Positions 46,697-55,708 of a stretch of DNA of 64,000 nucleotides are shown piece by piece (position 1 is the stretch's first letter; each line of letters begins with the position of its first letter). The notes beneath the pieces were generated by a model, which did not search any database, was not told the origin of the DNA, and worked only from the letters and a program-made list of their open reading frames with translations. The position numbers and the translations under genes are program-made. This DNA comes from Sinorhizobium glycinis (GTDB lineage: Bacteria > Pseudomonadota > Alphaproteobacteria > Rhizobiales > Rhizobiaceae): assembly GCF_001651865.1 (NCBI RefSeq), contig NZ_LPUX01000050.1:355469-419468 (forward strand). The letters are read 5' to 3'.

Positions 46697-47395
46697 ACAG
46701 CGACACGAGCTGTCATACGCACAGCAACTGCTGGGCGACGAGCCGATGAAGGGCATTCCCGCAAACGGAATGCCCTTCATGTTTTTGGGCGCCTGCTGAT
46801 CGACGGCATTGAAAATGCCTGTTGGCCTCTCCGAAAGCATAAGATCCCCTTCAAACTTCTACAGTACCGTGCTTGTCGTAAGGACAAAGAGCGGGCGGGG
46901 AAGTTCTCGCGCGCCGCAAGGCTGCTCGGTCTCAAGCGCACCTCGATCGCCTCCATCTGCCCCTGAGGCGGCGCACTCGGGCGATGAGCTTCGCCTTGGT
47001 TTCTGATCATGTGAGATACAGCATAGTCACCTGCCCATTCTTGCCCAGGAATCCACCCTTCACCGGCAGCGCGCAAAGCGGCATCTTGTCAGATACCGAC
47101 ATCGGCGCCGCCACAGGCGGGATAAGTCGCAATTGGCAAAACCGCGACCGGGCAAGCCGAAAAACTTTTGTCGCGGAGCGAAGTCCCTTCTAGCCGGTTT
47201 GCGCCACGATCTCCGGACATTCTGTCGCTTTCTACACAATCACCGAATTTCGCTCTTGACGCACCGCAAAGCCTCATGTCGCAATGCGAAATTTCTTCTC
47301 GGTCGCGGCTTTCCATGTCAATGTCGCAAATCGACAAGCCGGATGACATATTGCAAGCGACGAATAGACACCCTCGTCCACCATGGGAAAGCCTC
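46697..47395. promoter_or_regulatory. Terminator and upstream region of the GbdR-like gene
   Basis: About 700 bp. The left end holds a terminator (46746-46786). The right part carries several copies of TGTCGC, including a dyad TGTCG-CAAAT-CGACA (47322-47336) and TGTCGCAATGCGA (47277-47289), candidate sites for autoregulation. No gene is supported here; the open frame upstream of 47396 looks like a shadow. Confidence 0.5.
46746..46786 (+). terminator. Intrinsic terminator after DUF1127 gene
   Basis: Stem ATGAAGGGCATTCC / GGAATGCCCTTCAT with a short loop (CGCAAAC) followed by GTTTTT. Confidence 0.88.
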
Positions 47396-48400
47396 ATGAA
47401 CAAGCCACTGACGAAAAAGCGCTCGCTCGTCTTCTTTCTGGTGCCGAACTTCTCTATGCTGCCTTTCTCCGCGGCGATCGAAACACTCCGCATTGCCAAC
47501 CGCATGCTCGGCTATGAGGCCTACACATGGCGCCTCGCCTCGACCGATGGGCAGAAGGTCTTCTCCTCAGCCGGCATCGCTCTCGAGGTCAACACCTCGC
47601 TTGCGGACGAGCGCAAGTCTCTGGCGGGCGAGAACCGTCCTTCCATGGTCCTGGTCTGTTCGGGCGTCTACGTCGAGGAGTTCCAGAACAAATCGGTCAA
47701 TGCCTGGCTGCGCGAGGTCTACAATCGCGGTATCGCCGTCGGCAGCCTCTGTACGGGCGCCCATGTGCTGGCCTCCGCCGGCCTGCTTACGGGCAAGCGT
47801 TGTGCCATCCACTGGGAAAACCTGCCAGGCTTTTCCGAAAGCTTCCCACAGGCGGAGGTCTATGCCGACCTCTACGAGATCGACGGCAACATCTACACCT
47901 GCGCCGGCGGCACCGCCTCGCTCGACATGATGCTGAACCTGATCGACCAAGACTTCGGCGAAAGCCTGGTGAACCGCGTCTGCGAGCAGGCCCTGACCGA
48001 TCGCGTTCGCGGCCCACATGACCGCCAGCGCCTTCCGTTGCGCGCCCGCCTCGGTGTTCAGAATGCCAAGGTTCTCTCGATCATCGAACTCATGGAAGCG
48101 AACCTCTCCGAGCCGCTCTCGCTCCTGGAGATCGCCGACAGTGCCGACCTGTCGCGCCGCCAGATCGAGCGGTTGTTCCGGCAGGAGATGGGCCGCTCGC
48201 CGGCACGTTATTACCTGGAGATTCGCCTCGATCGCGCCCGGCACCTGCTGATTCAGTCGTCGATGCCCGTGGTCGAAGTCGCCGTCGCCTGCGGTTTCGT
48301 CTCCGCTTCGCACTTTTCCAAGTGCTATCGCGAACTCTACAACCGCTCGCCGCAGCAGGAGCGCGCCGAGCGCAAGCTGACGCTACAAATGGCTCGCTGA
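47396..48400 (+). CDS. GlxA-family AraC-type regulator (GbdR-like)
   Basis: 334 aa from ATG 47396 (MNKPLTKKRSLVFFLVPNF). N-terminal DJ-1/GATase1-like domain (about 10-190): FSMLPFSAAIETLRIANRML, GSLCTGAHVLASAGLLTGKRCAIHWENLPGF, CAGGTASLDMMLNLI. The C-terminal AraC double helix-turn-helix (about 225-325) includes LLEIADSADLSRRQIERLFRQEMGRSPARYYLEIRL and VAVACGFVSASHFSKCYRELYNRSP. It closely resembles GbdR-type regulators of glycine betaine and dimethylglycine catabolism, which matches the betaine/C1 theme of the window; ligand and targets are inferred. Upstream TGTCGC repeats may be its own binding sites. Confidence 0.9.
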   Translation: MNKPLTKKRSLVFFLVPNFSMLPFSAAIETLRIANRMLGYEAYTWRLASTDGQKVFSSAGIALEVNTSLADERKSLAGENRPSMVLVCSGVYVEEFQNKSVNAWLREVYNRGIAVGSLCTGAHVLASAGLLTGKRCAIHWENLPGFSESFPQAEVYADLYEIDGNIYTCAGGTASLDMMLNLIDQDFGESLVNRVCEQALTDRVRGPHDRQRLPLRARLGVQNAKVLSIIELMEANLSEPLSLLEIADSADLSRRQIERLFRQEMGRSPARYYLEIRLDRARHLLIQSSMPVVEVAVACGFVSASHFSKCYRELYNRSPQQERAERKLTLQMAR

Positions 48401-48448
48401 GGCGCGCTCACCCGGGTCGGAAGCCGCCGGCATTCGGCCCGTTGACAC

Positions 48449-49780
48449 CTACGACGCCAGCGCCTCGAGCAGTGTAAGCTCGGATATGACGCGGTTTCGC
48501 CCGGCATGTTTCGCCATGTAGAGGAACTGGTCGGCGGCGTGCAGGTAGTTCTCGAAAGCTTCCGGCGCTTCGACCGTCGCAAGGCCGATCGAAACGGTGA
48601 TCGCCAGTTCCTCGTCGTCGGCGACGATCTTCGATTTCGCAAGCTCCGCCCGCAGTCTTTCGCAAAAGACGAAAGCGTCGCGCATGCCGAGCCCGTCGAA
48701 AAGAATGCCGAACTCCTCGCCGCCGAGACGCGCCAGAAGATGCTCCTCGCCGACCAGCACCTTCAATCGCCGGGCGACATGCTTCAGCACGAGATCGCCG
48801 ATCTCGTGGCCGTAAGTGTCATTGAGGCGTTTGAAATGGTCGATGTCGAGCACTGCGACCGAGGTACCCCCGCCGCGTCTCAGATACTGCTCCACAAGAC
48901 GCGGGCCGGTCATGAAGAAGTGCCGGCGGTTGAAGATCCCCGTGAGGTAGTCGCTCGCCGCCGCGAGTTTCAGGGCCTGAATCCGCTTCTGAAGCATGGC
49001 GGCGTGTCCGACGCGGCCGCTGAGCTCAGCCTCGAGGAAAGGCCTGCGGATGAAATCCGCCCCACCGGCCTCGATGAAGCGCGCCGCCACACGCGCATCA
49101 CCTTCATCCGAGAGGCCGATGATCGGCACGGCATCCTCGCCCTGACGCTTGCGCACTTCTTCGAGCAGCGCGAGACCCGCAAGGTCGGCGAGACCCGTAT
49201 CGGTGATGATGACGTCGATGGCCTCGCCTTGGTCCAGGACCGCCAATGCTTCCCAGGCCTCCGACGCCTCGATCACCGCGAACCGGCCACGGCGAAGGAT
49301 GCCTGCAAGGTCCTGTCGCGAGGCCGCACGGGAGTCCACGAGCAGCACCGTCGTCCGTCCCTTGGTAAGGACCCGGTCGACCGCCGCGATCAGCCGCTCG
49401 ATCGATTCGGGCTCGTTCTTGACGATGCAGTCGGCAACGCCTCGCTGAAGGATCTGATCGCGGGTGCTGTCGTTGAAGGCGGCCGTGAAGACGATAGCCG
49501 GCACATTGCTGGCGAGGGTGAAGTCCAATGCCTCGCAATTCGGCGCATCGGGCAGGTTGAGATCGAGGACAGCAAGCGAAAACGGCCATTCCCCCGCCGC
49601 AGCGACCTCAGCCTTCACCGAGGCAAGCGAGGCGCAATGGACGACGTTTATTCCGTGGGTGAGTTCCAGCCCATGCCTGAGAACGGCCGCGAACATTCGC
49701 GAATCCTCGACAAGCAGCAGACGCTTGTCGCGGTGCTTCTGAACATGGTTCGCCCGTCCCGACGCGCGGCGCAATCTCAC
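48449..49780 (-). CDS. Two-receiver GGDEF response regulator (PleD-like diguanylate cyclase)
   Basis: About 443 aa from GTG 49780. Longer frames (to 49897 or 50014) would translate a repeat found in intergenic DNA elsewhere in the window, so I prefer this start. REC1: KRLLLVEDSRMFAAVL, LAVLDLNLPDAPN (phospho-Asp present). REC2: TTVLLVDSRAASRQDL, VIITDTGLADLAG. GGDEF domain: DYLTGIFNRRHFF, VLDIDHFKRLNDTYGHEIGDLVL and the active-site GGEEF. The usual RxxD inhibitory site before it (here VGEEHLLA) is missing. It should make cyclic di-GMP when phosphorylated. The neighbouring receiver protein at 50095 is on the same strand. Confidence 0.9.
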   Translation of the reverse strand: MRLRRASGRANHVQKHRDKRLLLVEDSRMFAAVLRHGLELTHGINVVHCASLASVKAEVAAAGEWPFSLAVLDLNLPDAPNCEALDFTLASNVPAIVFTAAFNDSTRDQILQRGVADCIVKNEPESIERLIAAVDRVLTKGRTTVLLVDSRAASRQDLAGILRRGRFAVIEASEAWEALAVLDQGEAIDVIITDTGLADLAGLALLEEVRKRQGEDAVPIIGLSDEGDARVAARFIEAGGADFIRRPFLEAELSGRVGHAAMLQKRIQALKLAAASDYLTGIFNRRHFFMTGPRLVEQYLRRGGGTSVAVLDIDHFKRLNDTYGHEIGDLVLKHVARRLKVLVGEEHLLARLGGEEFGILFDGLGMRDAFVFCERLRAELAKSKIVADDEELAITVSIGLATVEAPEAFENYLHAADQFLYMAKHAGRNRVISELTLLEALAS

Positions 49781-49802
49781 GATCCCTGCAATCCCATCCC
49801 TT

Positions 49803-49845
49803 ACAGCGTCGTGCGTCCTTTCAGACGACAAAGGTCGCTGTAGCA
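49803..49845 (+). repeat. Short dispersed repeat upstream of the GGDEF gene
   Basis: ACAGCGTCGTGCGTCCTTTC ... TCGCTGTAGCA. A related copy lies at 56497-56550 (ACAGCGCCGTGCGCCTTCAG ... TCACTGTAGCA) in the same orientation. The ends ACAGCG and CGCTGT pair, so it can form a hairpin. The type is common in Sinorhizobium intergenic DNA by my recollection. Confidence 0.6.
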
Positions 49846-50094
49846 TATCCTTCACAACAGCAGCGACGTCGAGGTTCTTCGCCTCTGCGCAACTCATTCC
49901 CGTGGCGGAGCTCCGGTGGCCCAATATGCGTGTGCGCCCGTTCGCGCCGCCCGACCGAAGCCCCGTTCGGTGATATGCGCGTATCCGGGAATTCCCCATT
50001 TCTATTTGCCGCAATTGAACGGTCTGCCGGTTGCAAATTCGTTAATGAATCAACCGCCAGCATGATATTTCAACCGCCCGCTCGAAAATTCGCG

Positions 50095-50928
50095 CTAGGC
50101 GGGGATCTTCACCTTGTTGCTCAGCGTCTTGATTTTCGTCAGCGTGTCGAGGTTCTGATTGACGCGGCAGTAAAACTCCTCGTTTACGAAGGGACGCACG
50201 ACGAAATCATTGCCGCCGGCCTTGAGGAAGCGCGCGGATAGCAAGCGGTTGGTCGATGACGAAACGCCGATGATGCGCAACTGATGGGGACCATAGGCCG
50301 AGCGGATGCGCCGCGTCAGTTCGAACCCGTCGATATCCGGCATGTTGTAGTCGGTGATGACCAATGCGATATCGGGATTGGTCTTCAGGATTTCCAGAGC
50401 GGCCGCCCCACTCTCGGCCGAGCTCGTGCGGAAATTGTAGCGCTTCAGCTGGGTGGTGAGCAGCGCCCGGGCCGTCGGACTGTCGTCGACGATCAAAACA
50501 TGATGCTTCTGGTTGGTGAGGAAGCGGCAAACCGACTCCGCCAGCATGTCGACCGCGAAGACGCTGTCCTTGATGACATAGTCGACGATGTCCTTGGCAA
50601 GAATCGCCTCGCGCGTCTTCTCCTGGAAGGAGCCGGTGAAGACCACCGTCGGCACGCTCATGTCGATCAGGTAGTTCAGAGCCTCGCCGTTTTCCGCTCC
50701 CGGCAGGTTGATATTGGAAATGGCAAGCGAGGCTGGAAAGGACGCATTCTCGACGGCGAACTGCAGATCCTCGTAGTCGCGGCAGACAATCACGTCGATA
50801 TCGAACAGTTCCTTCAGCCGCTTCGAGACCATGGAGGAAAACAGGTTGGAGTCCTCGGCAAGCACAATGCGGTGCTCGCCAAGGGATTCGCCGGAATAAT
50901 ACATTCCGGAAACGCCGAAGAATGACAT
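50095..50928 (-). CDS. Tandem receiver protein with a degenerate first receiver
   Basis: 277 aa, two REC domains and no output domain. REC1 (about 20-130): HRIVLAEDSNLFSSMV, but the phospho-acceptor position reads AISNINLPG, with Asn-72 where Asp is expected. REC2 (about 142-260): HHVLIVDDSPTARALL, ALVITDYNMPDIDG with Asp-193, and KAGGNDFVVRPF. Such proteins work as phosphorelay or adaptor modules. It lies next to the PleD-like gene, whose receivers resemble it. Confidence 0.88.
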   Translation of the reverse strand: MSFFGVSGMYYSGESLGEHRIVLAEDSNLFSSMVSKRLKELFDIDVIVCRDYEDLQFAVENASFPASLAISNINLPGAENGEALNYLIDMSVPTVVFTGSFQEKTREAILAKDIVDYVIKDSVFAVDMLAESVCRFLTNQKHHVLIVDDSPTARALLTTQLKRYNFRTSSAESGAAALEILKTNPDIALVITDYNMPDIDGFELTRRIRSAYGPHQLRIIGVSSSTNRLLSARFLKAGGNDFVVRPFVNEEFYCRVNQNLDTLTKIKTLSNKVKIPA

Positions 50929-51107
50929 TGATCGCCTATGTGAAAGAGTGTCCCCGCAAGCATCGTAGGGGAAGAGGCTTTATTGGTTGTTAATGGAGTG
51001 CCCGCAAATGCCGACTGCGACAGGGGCTTGCGGAAGCAGCCGCGGTCTACTACCGATGACCGAAGAGAATTGGACGCTCTACACGCGCAAGCTCAGGTGT
51101 ATCGACG

Positions 51108-51719
51108 ATGACTCTTTCAGGCTTCGTTGCCTATTCAAGCGCTTTGACGATCGCGGCAATAATTCCCGGGCCGCAGATTGTTGCAATTGTTGCACAGGCC
51201 ATGAAGAGCGGATACCGCCAAGGCGCCTGGATGACAGCGGGAATGGTCCTCGGTGACGTGCTCTACCTCTCGATGGCACTCGGAGGTCTCGCTTTCGTAG
51301 CAGAGACTTTCACTTACCTGCTGATCGCGATCAAATGGGCGGGTGTGGCTTATCTTTGCTGGCTGGCAGTGCAATTCTGGACCTTCGGCGACGCGCTCGA
51401 CGGGGTGGATGCACGACCGGAGACGGGAAGCAATGCATTTCTTTCGGGTATCCACGTCACGTTGGGAAATCCCAAGTCTGTCCTTTTCTACATTTCCATC
51501 CTGCCGACAGTCGTGGACATCAACGCGCTGTCGCTGGCGGATGTCTTTGTTCTGCTGGCGATCACCGCGGTCATTTTGACAGCTGTCCAATTGCCCTTCG
51601 CCCTCGCCGCGGCGAAGACACGCAGGACGCTGCAGTCGCCCCGCGCCGCGCGGCTCCTGAATCGCGGAGCTGCCGTTTGCATGGGCGGTGCGGCGGCCAC
51701 CATCGCCGTAAGGAACTGA
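51108..51719 (+). CDS. LysE/RhtB-family amino-acid exporter
   Basis: 203 aa, about six membrane helices. MTLSGFVAYSSALTIAAIIPGPQIVAIVAQAMKSGYRQG is the conserved first helix and loop (PGP motif), then MTAGMVLGDVLYL, AGVAYLCWLAVQFW, and HVTLGNPKSVLFYISILP. Exports basic or neutral amino acids or homoserine lactone-like compounds; substrate unknown. Single gene. Confidence 0.9.
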   Translation: MTLSGFVAYSSALTIAAIIPGPQIVAIVAQAMKSGYRQGAWMTAGMVLGDVLYLSMALGGLAFVAETFTYLLIAIKWAGVAYLCWLAVQFWTFGDALDGVDARPETGSNAFLSGIHVTLGNPKSVLFYISILPTVVDINALSLADVFVLLAITAVILTAVQLPFALAAAKTRRTLQSPRAARLLNRGAAVCMGGAAATIAVRN

Positions 51720-51796
51720 ATGGCAGGAAACAGACGGCTCCCCTGCGCGAAGACAAATCGCCTGACCGCGCGGCAATTTCCATATAGAATGCCGCC

Positions 51797-53206
51797 ATGG
51801 GTGAAGCTCAGACTCTATTCGAAGTCCTGCGCCGATCGGTGAAGCCGGAGGTGGTCGGCGCCTTCGAGCGGCTCGTTCGGGATGCGCCAGACCACAAGCT
51901 CTGCCGCATCAATGCGCTCGCCTTTGCCGCCTCCGGAGGGCTCGACGAGGAGGAGACGATCGCTGGCTTTCTCCACGCCTCGCGGCTCGGCATTTTCGAG
52001 CTGTCTTGGAACGTCCTTTGCCCCGGCTGCGGCGGCGTTCTCGATGCCAATACGACATTGAAGACGGTGCAGAGCACCGAATACACCTGTGCGCTCTGCG
52101 CCGCCGGCTATGAGCCGACCCTCGACGAAATGGTCGAGGTTACCTTCACGGTCAGTCCGCGGGTGCGCCACATCGATGCACACAATCCGCACGAACTGCC
52201 TGCGATCGAGTATCTCCGCCAGATGTACTGGGGATCCGGTGTCGACCTGCCGGAGGAGGGGTATGAGGAGAAAGTCGACGAGTTCGTTATCGAGACGCTC
52301 GAATTGCCGCCCGGCGAAAAGGCAGTCATCTCGCTGCAGCTTCCGGCGGAGTTCGTCATCGTCTTCGAGCCGGTGACGCATGCGGCGCAGTTCCTGGACG
52401 TCAGCGGCGAACCGACCAAGGAACGCCGGAACATTGCCCTCGTCTTCGACCGCTCACACCGCCATGCCGAAACGCTGAAGATGCAGCCCGGCCCGCTTCG
52501 GATCCAGGTGGAGAACCATGCGGAAGTCCGCACCCTCCCCTCGGTGTGCATCGCCAACGAGGCGCTGCACGGGATGCTCGGCCGCCGCCGGCCGTTCCTC
52601 ACCGCCAAGCGGCTGCTCTCAAATCAGACCTTCCGCGACATCTACCGTACCGATACGCTCGACGTCGACCAGCGGCTGAAGATCACCAGCCTCACATTTC
52701 TGTTCACCGACCTGCGCGGCTCGACCGAGCTCTATGAGCGCGTCGGCGACCTGGCGGCGTTCGATCTCGTGCGGGCGCACTTCCGGGTCCTGAACGAGAT
52801 CGTCGCGGCCGAGGCGGGCGCTGTCGTCAAGACGATCGGCGATGCGGTGATGGCGACCTTTCCGACACCCGACCGAGCGGTTGGGGCGGCTATGCGGATG
52901 CGCGATGCCATGCGCAAGCTGAACGACGAACGCGGCAGCGAGGACCTGCTCTTGAAGATCGGCATTCACGAAGGGCCGTGTATCGCCGTCAACTTGAACG
53001 AGCGGCAGGACTATTTCGGCCAGACCGTAAACATCGCCTCGCGTGTTCAACATCTGGCTACCTCGCGCGAGATCTTCGCCACCGGCTCGGTGCTCGGAGA
53101 CCCGCGCACCTCCGGCCTGCTTTCAGACCGGGGTTTAAGCCCGATGTCGCACAACGTCACTCTGCGCGGTATCGCCAACGAGATCAGCATTTTTGCGATT
53201 CCGTGA
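51797..53206 (+). CDS. Adenylate/guanylate cyclase with DUF5939-type N-terminal domain
   Basis: 469 aa, soluble. The N-terminal region (about 1-275) has a zinc-ribbon-like set of cysteines (LCPGCGGVLDANTT, TCALCAAGYEPTL) and a DUF5939-type body. The C-terminal class III cyclase domain (about 295-465) includes LTFLFTDLRGSTELYERVGD (metal Asp), VVKTIGDAVMATFPTPD, and GQTVNIASRVQHLA. A second cyclase of a different type lies at 13393. Input signal unknown. Confidence 0.92.
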   Translation: MGEAQTLFEVLRRSVKPEVVGAFERLVRDAPDHKLCRINALAFAASGGLDEEETIAGFLHASRLGIFELSWNVLCPGCGGVLDANTTLKTVQSTEYTCALCAAGYEPTLDEMVEVTFTVSPRVRHIDAHNPHELPAIEYLRQMYWGSGVDLPEEGYEEKVDEFVIETLELPPGEKAVISLQLPAEFVIVFEPVTHAAQFLDVSGEPTKERRNIALVFDRSHRHAETLKMQPGPLRIQVENHAEVRTLPSVCIANEALHGMLGRRRPFLTAKRLLSNQTFRDIYRTDTLDVDQRLKITSLTFLFTDLRGSTELYERVGDLAAFDLVRAHFRVLNEIVAAEAGAVVKTIGDAVMATFPTPDRAVGAAMRMRDAMRKLNDERGSEDLLLKIGIHEGPCIAVNLNERQDYFGQTVNIASRVQHLATSREIFATGSVLGDPRTSGLLSDRGLSPMSHNVTLRGIANEISIFAIP

Positions 53207-53359
53207 GGCCGCGTCCCAGCCGGACGGCGGACTTCTGGTCTCGGCTACCCGGGAGGATTGGCCCGATGCAAAGGTCGGCCGACGATCGTCCTGGCGTTCG
53301 TCGTTCAGTGGAAGTTCAGGCTTGACGGCGCACTTTGGCGGCAGTTTAGGGAGAAAGCC

Positions 53360-53602
53360 ATGCGTACCCTGGCAGTTCTATGTGCCGCCGCGGCGATGAT
53401 AACCGGCACGGCCGAGGCCGGGAGCCAGTCATCGAACACAAGCTCGAACAGTTCGTCCAATAATACGGTCGTTAACGAGCGGATCGTGGGTACCCGTTGC
53501 GAAGACGGCTATTGCGAGCGCCGCGTTTTGCGTCGGACATATCGCGACGGACGCGATGGCGGGGAAGGCGAATGGCGCCACTATTATGATTACGATGACT
53601 GA
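53360..53602 (+). CDS. Small secreted protein (80 aa)
   Basis: ATG 53360 after GGGAGAAAGCC. Signal peptide MRTLAVLCAAAAMITGTAEA, then a Ser/Asn stretch and a basic/acidic region with two Cys (GTRCEDGYCERRVLRRTYRDG) ending HYYDYDD. No family recognised. Confidence 0.65.
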   Translation: MRTLAVLCAAAAMITGTAEAGSQSSNTSSNSSSNNTVVNERIVGTRCEDGYCERRVLRRTYRDGRDGGEGEWRHYYDYDD

Positions 53603-53782
53603 GCAGATATCTTGAGGAAGACGTCGGGCCTATCCGACTGCCGCCGGGGAAAAGGACCTATCAGAAAAATCCCGCCTGATCGCGGTTTCGAGACCAACAT
53701 CTAAATTATCGCCTAAAGGCTGTCGGAATTGGCCGCGGTCATCCGTTCTAGACCAGTAACCTGGCGAACAAGGAGAGCGATA

Positions 53783-54442
53783 ATGAGAAAGATCGTTGTT
53801 GGTGCATTCGTAAGTCTTGATGGGATCATGCAGGCGCCGGGCGGGCCGGACGAAGATCCCGTCGGCGGCTTCAAATATGGCGGTTGGGCCTTCCCTTATT
53901 TCGACGAGGTCATGGGACAGGCGGTCGACGAGATGTTTGCCAAGCCGTTTGACCTTCTGCTCGGCAGGAAAACCTATGACATCTTCGCGGCGCATTGGCC
54001 CTATGCAGGCGCCGACGACCCGATCGGCTCCTTGTTCGACCGCATCACCAAATATGTCGCGACGCGCAATCCGGACTTGAAGCTCGACTGGCAGAACAGC
54101 CAGACCCTGGGCAGCGACGTCGTCGCCACGCTCCAACAGCTGAAAGGCGAGGAAGGACCGGATCTGCTGACGCAGGGCTCGACCGATTTCCTTCAGACCC
54201 TTTTCAGCCATGACCTGGTTGACGAGATCTATATCTCGTACTTCCCCGTCGTTCTCGGAAAGGGCAAGAAGCTGTTCGGCGACGGTGCGAAGCCGATGGC
54301 GCTGAAACTGGTCAGTTCGAAGACTTCCGGAACCGGCGTCACGGTCAACAAATACATCCGCGGCGGGCCGGTCGTCACGGGCTCGTTCGAATTCGATCAG
54401 CCGAGCGCCGCAGAGCTGGAACGGCGGCGGAAGCTGACCTGA
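53783..54442 (+). CDS. RibD C-terminal / dihydrofolate-reductase-like family protein
   Basis: 219 aa from ATG 53783 (MRKIVVGAFVSLDGIMQAPGGPDED) with AAGGAGAGCGATA upstream. LLLGRKTYDIFAAHWPY, LLTQGSTDFLQTLFSHDLVDEIYI and FPVVLGKGKKLFGDG are typical of the YyaP/YwjB group with a DHFR-like fold. It binds NADPH in relatives; substrate is not known, and it is not a housekeeping DHFR. Confidence 0.88.
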   Translation: MRKIVVGAFVSLDGIMQAPGGPDEDPVGGFKYGGWAFPYFDEVMGQAVDEMFAKPFDLLLGRKTYDIFAAHWPYAGADDPIGSLFDRITKYVATRNPDLKLDWQNSQTLGSDVVATLQQLKGEEGPDLLTQGSTDFLQTLFSHDLVDEIYISYFPVVLGKGKKLFGDGAKPMALKLVSSKTSGTGVTVNKYIRGGPVVTGSFEFDQPSAAELERRRKLT

Positions 54443-54571
54443 GCGATTGCCGACGCGCATGGATCGCTTTTTCATCGTGCGCGTTCAATGCGCCCATTCC
54501 TTCCGTAAGATTCCAACGATTGGCCATGATTTCGGGCGTATAATGGTCCCGATGAAACATGGGAGGATATC

Positions 54572-54991
54572 ATGAGAACCGAAGAAGCGATGCATTCCGG
54601 TGTTCGTTGGATCGGCCCGGAAACAGATTTGCGGACTATCGCGCGCATCATGAAAGAGGAAGATATCGGCGCCGTGCCGGTCGGCGAAAATGATCGCCTG
54701 ATCGGAATGGTAACGGATCGCGACATCACGCTGCGAGCGCTGGCGAATGGCGGTGATGTCACCTCGCTTACGGCGCGGGACGTCATGACCAGGGAAATCG
54801 TCTATTGCCGCACCAATGAATCCGTCGAAGACGCCATCCATCTGATGGAGTCGAAAAAGATCCGGCGGCTGCCGGTCATCAACGATGACAAGCGCATGGT
54901 CGGCATGCTGTCGCTGGGCGATATTTCCCACTGCACCAGCCAGGAATTGGCAGGCGAACTGGTCAAGGCCGTCAGCGCTCACCACGCCTGA
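54572..54991 (+). CDS. CBS-domain pair protein
   Basis: 139 aa made of two CBS motifs: VRWIGPETDLRTIARIMKEEDIGAVPVGENDRLIGMVTDRDI and VMTREIVYCRTNESVEDAIHLMESKKIRRLPVINDDKRMVGMLSLGDI. Usually binds adenine nucleotides and acts as a stress or energy sensor. It has no attached effector domain, and a GGAGG site precedes the ATG. Confidence 0.92.
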   Translation: MRTEEAMHSGVRWIGPETDLRTIARIMKEEDIGAVPVGENDRLIGMVTDRDITLRALANGGDVTSLTARDVMTREIVYCRTNESVEDAIHLMESKKIRRLPVINDDKRMVGMLSLGDISHCTSQELAGELVKAVSAHHA

Positions 54992-55023
54992 GCCGCCCCA
55001 CGACAGTTTTTCCCGCACAAGAC

Positions 55024-55049
55024 GGCGGCGCCATTGTAGCACCGCCGCC
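55024..55049. terminator. Terminator-like hairpin between convergent genes
   Basis: Stem GGCGGCG / CGCCGCC with a 12-nt loop, followed by CGTTT, lying between the CBS gene (ends 54991) and the secreted-protein gene (ends 55070). Confidence 0.6.
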
Positions 55050-55069
55050 CGTTTGGCCGGCTGATTTCG

Positions 55070-55339
55070 CTATTTGACGACAACGGAGCCGTTGACAATC
55101 TCGATTGTCTCGTTGCCCTGGAGACCGATGTAATCGCCGCTTGGCGCGGTCACGAAGCAACCGCTTGGGCAGATCATTTCCGTGGCGCCGGAATCGACGA
55201 CCATTTCCATCCGGCTTTCCCCCTCGACGATCACCAATATGGCGGATTCGCCGTCCTTATTAGTCACCATGGCAGCATTCGCACTGCCGGTGACGAACAT
55301 GCCGCAAAGCAAGGCAGCAACAACTGTCTTCATGGCCAT
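55070..55339 (-). CDS. Small secreted hypothetical protein
   Basis: 89 aa with a signal peptide (MKTVVAALLCGMFVTGSANAA). The mature part AILVIVEGESRMEMVVDSGATEMICPSGCFVTAPSGDYIGLQGNE has two Cys that may pair. No clear ribosome binding site; ATG 55333 (second Met) is an alternative start. Family not recognised, although similar short proteins occur in rhizobia. Confidence 0.65.
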   Translation of the reverse strand: MAMKTVVAALLCGMFVTGSANAAMVTNKDGESAILVIVEGESRMEMVVDSGATEMICPSGCFVTAPSGDYIGLQGNETIEIVNGSVVVK

Positions 55340-55708
55340 CGGCGCGCGCCGCGCGCCGCCCCCTTCGGCCGGTCACCCTTTCGCCCCGTGGCAAAAATAC
55401 CGGCCACCCCCTTCAGCCGACGCCAACCTAGACAATGGCGGGTTGAATTGCATGCTTTTTACGAGAGAACTGCTGAATAGGCGCTGAATGGCGGGTTGAC
55501 GCTGTCGTTCTGAAGTACGAAGGCGGGCAGCTTGTATCGTGTTCTGCGACACGGCGAGCGGAGTCCGATGCGGCCGCAATTTGCCGATCTCCGCAATATC
55601 TTTGGACGAGATCTTCCCTGCCCCTTGATCCGGCGATTGTTGACGGTCTATGCGTTTGCGACGCCGGCCCGGCGTTTCGGGGATCAGGGTATACAAGGAT
55701 TACCGCTT
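55340..55708. other. Intergenic region between divergent secreted-protein and TerC genes
   Basis: About 370 bp. YjbE/TerC genes are often behind a yybP-ykoY manganese riboswitch; I looked for its conserved blocks before 55709 and did not find them. No gene is supported in this stretch. Confidence 0.4.

Noticed and set aside
55500..55708. Possible yybP-ykoY manganese riboswitch before the TerC/YjbE gene
   Set aside because: The family often has one, but I could not find the conserved loops here.
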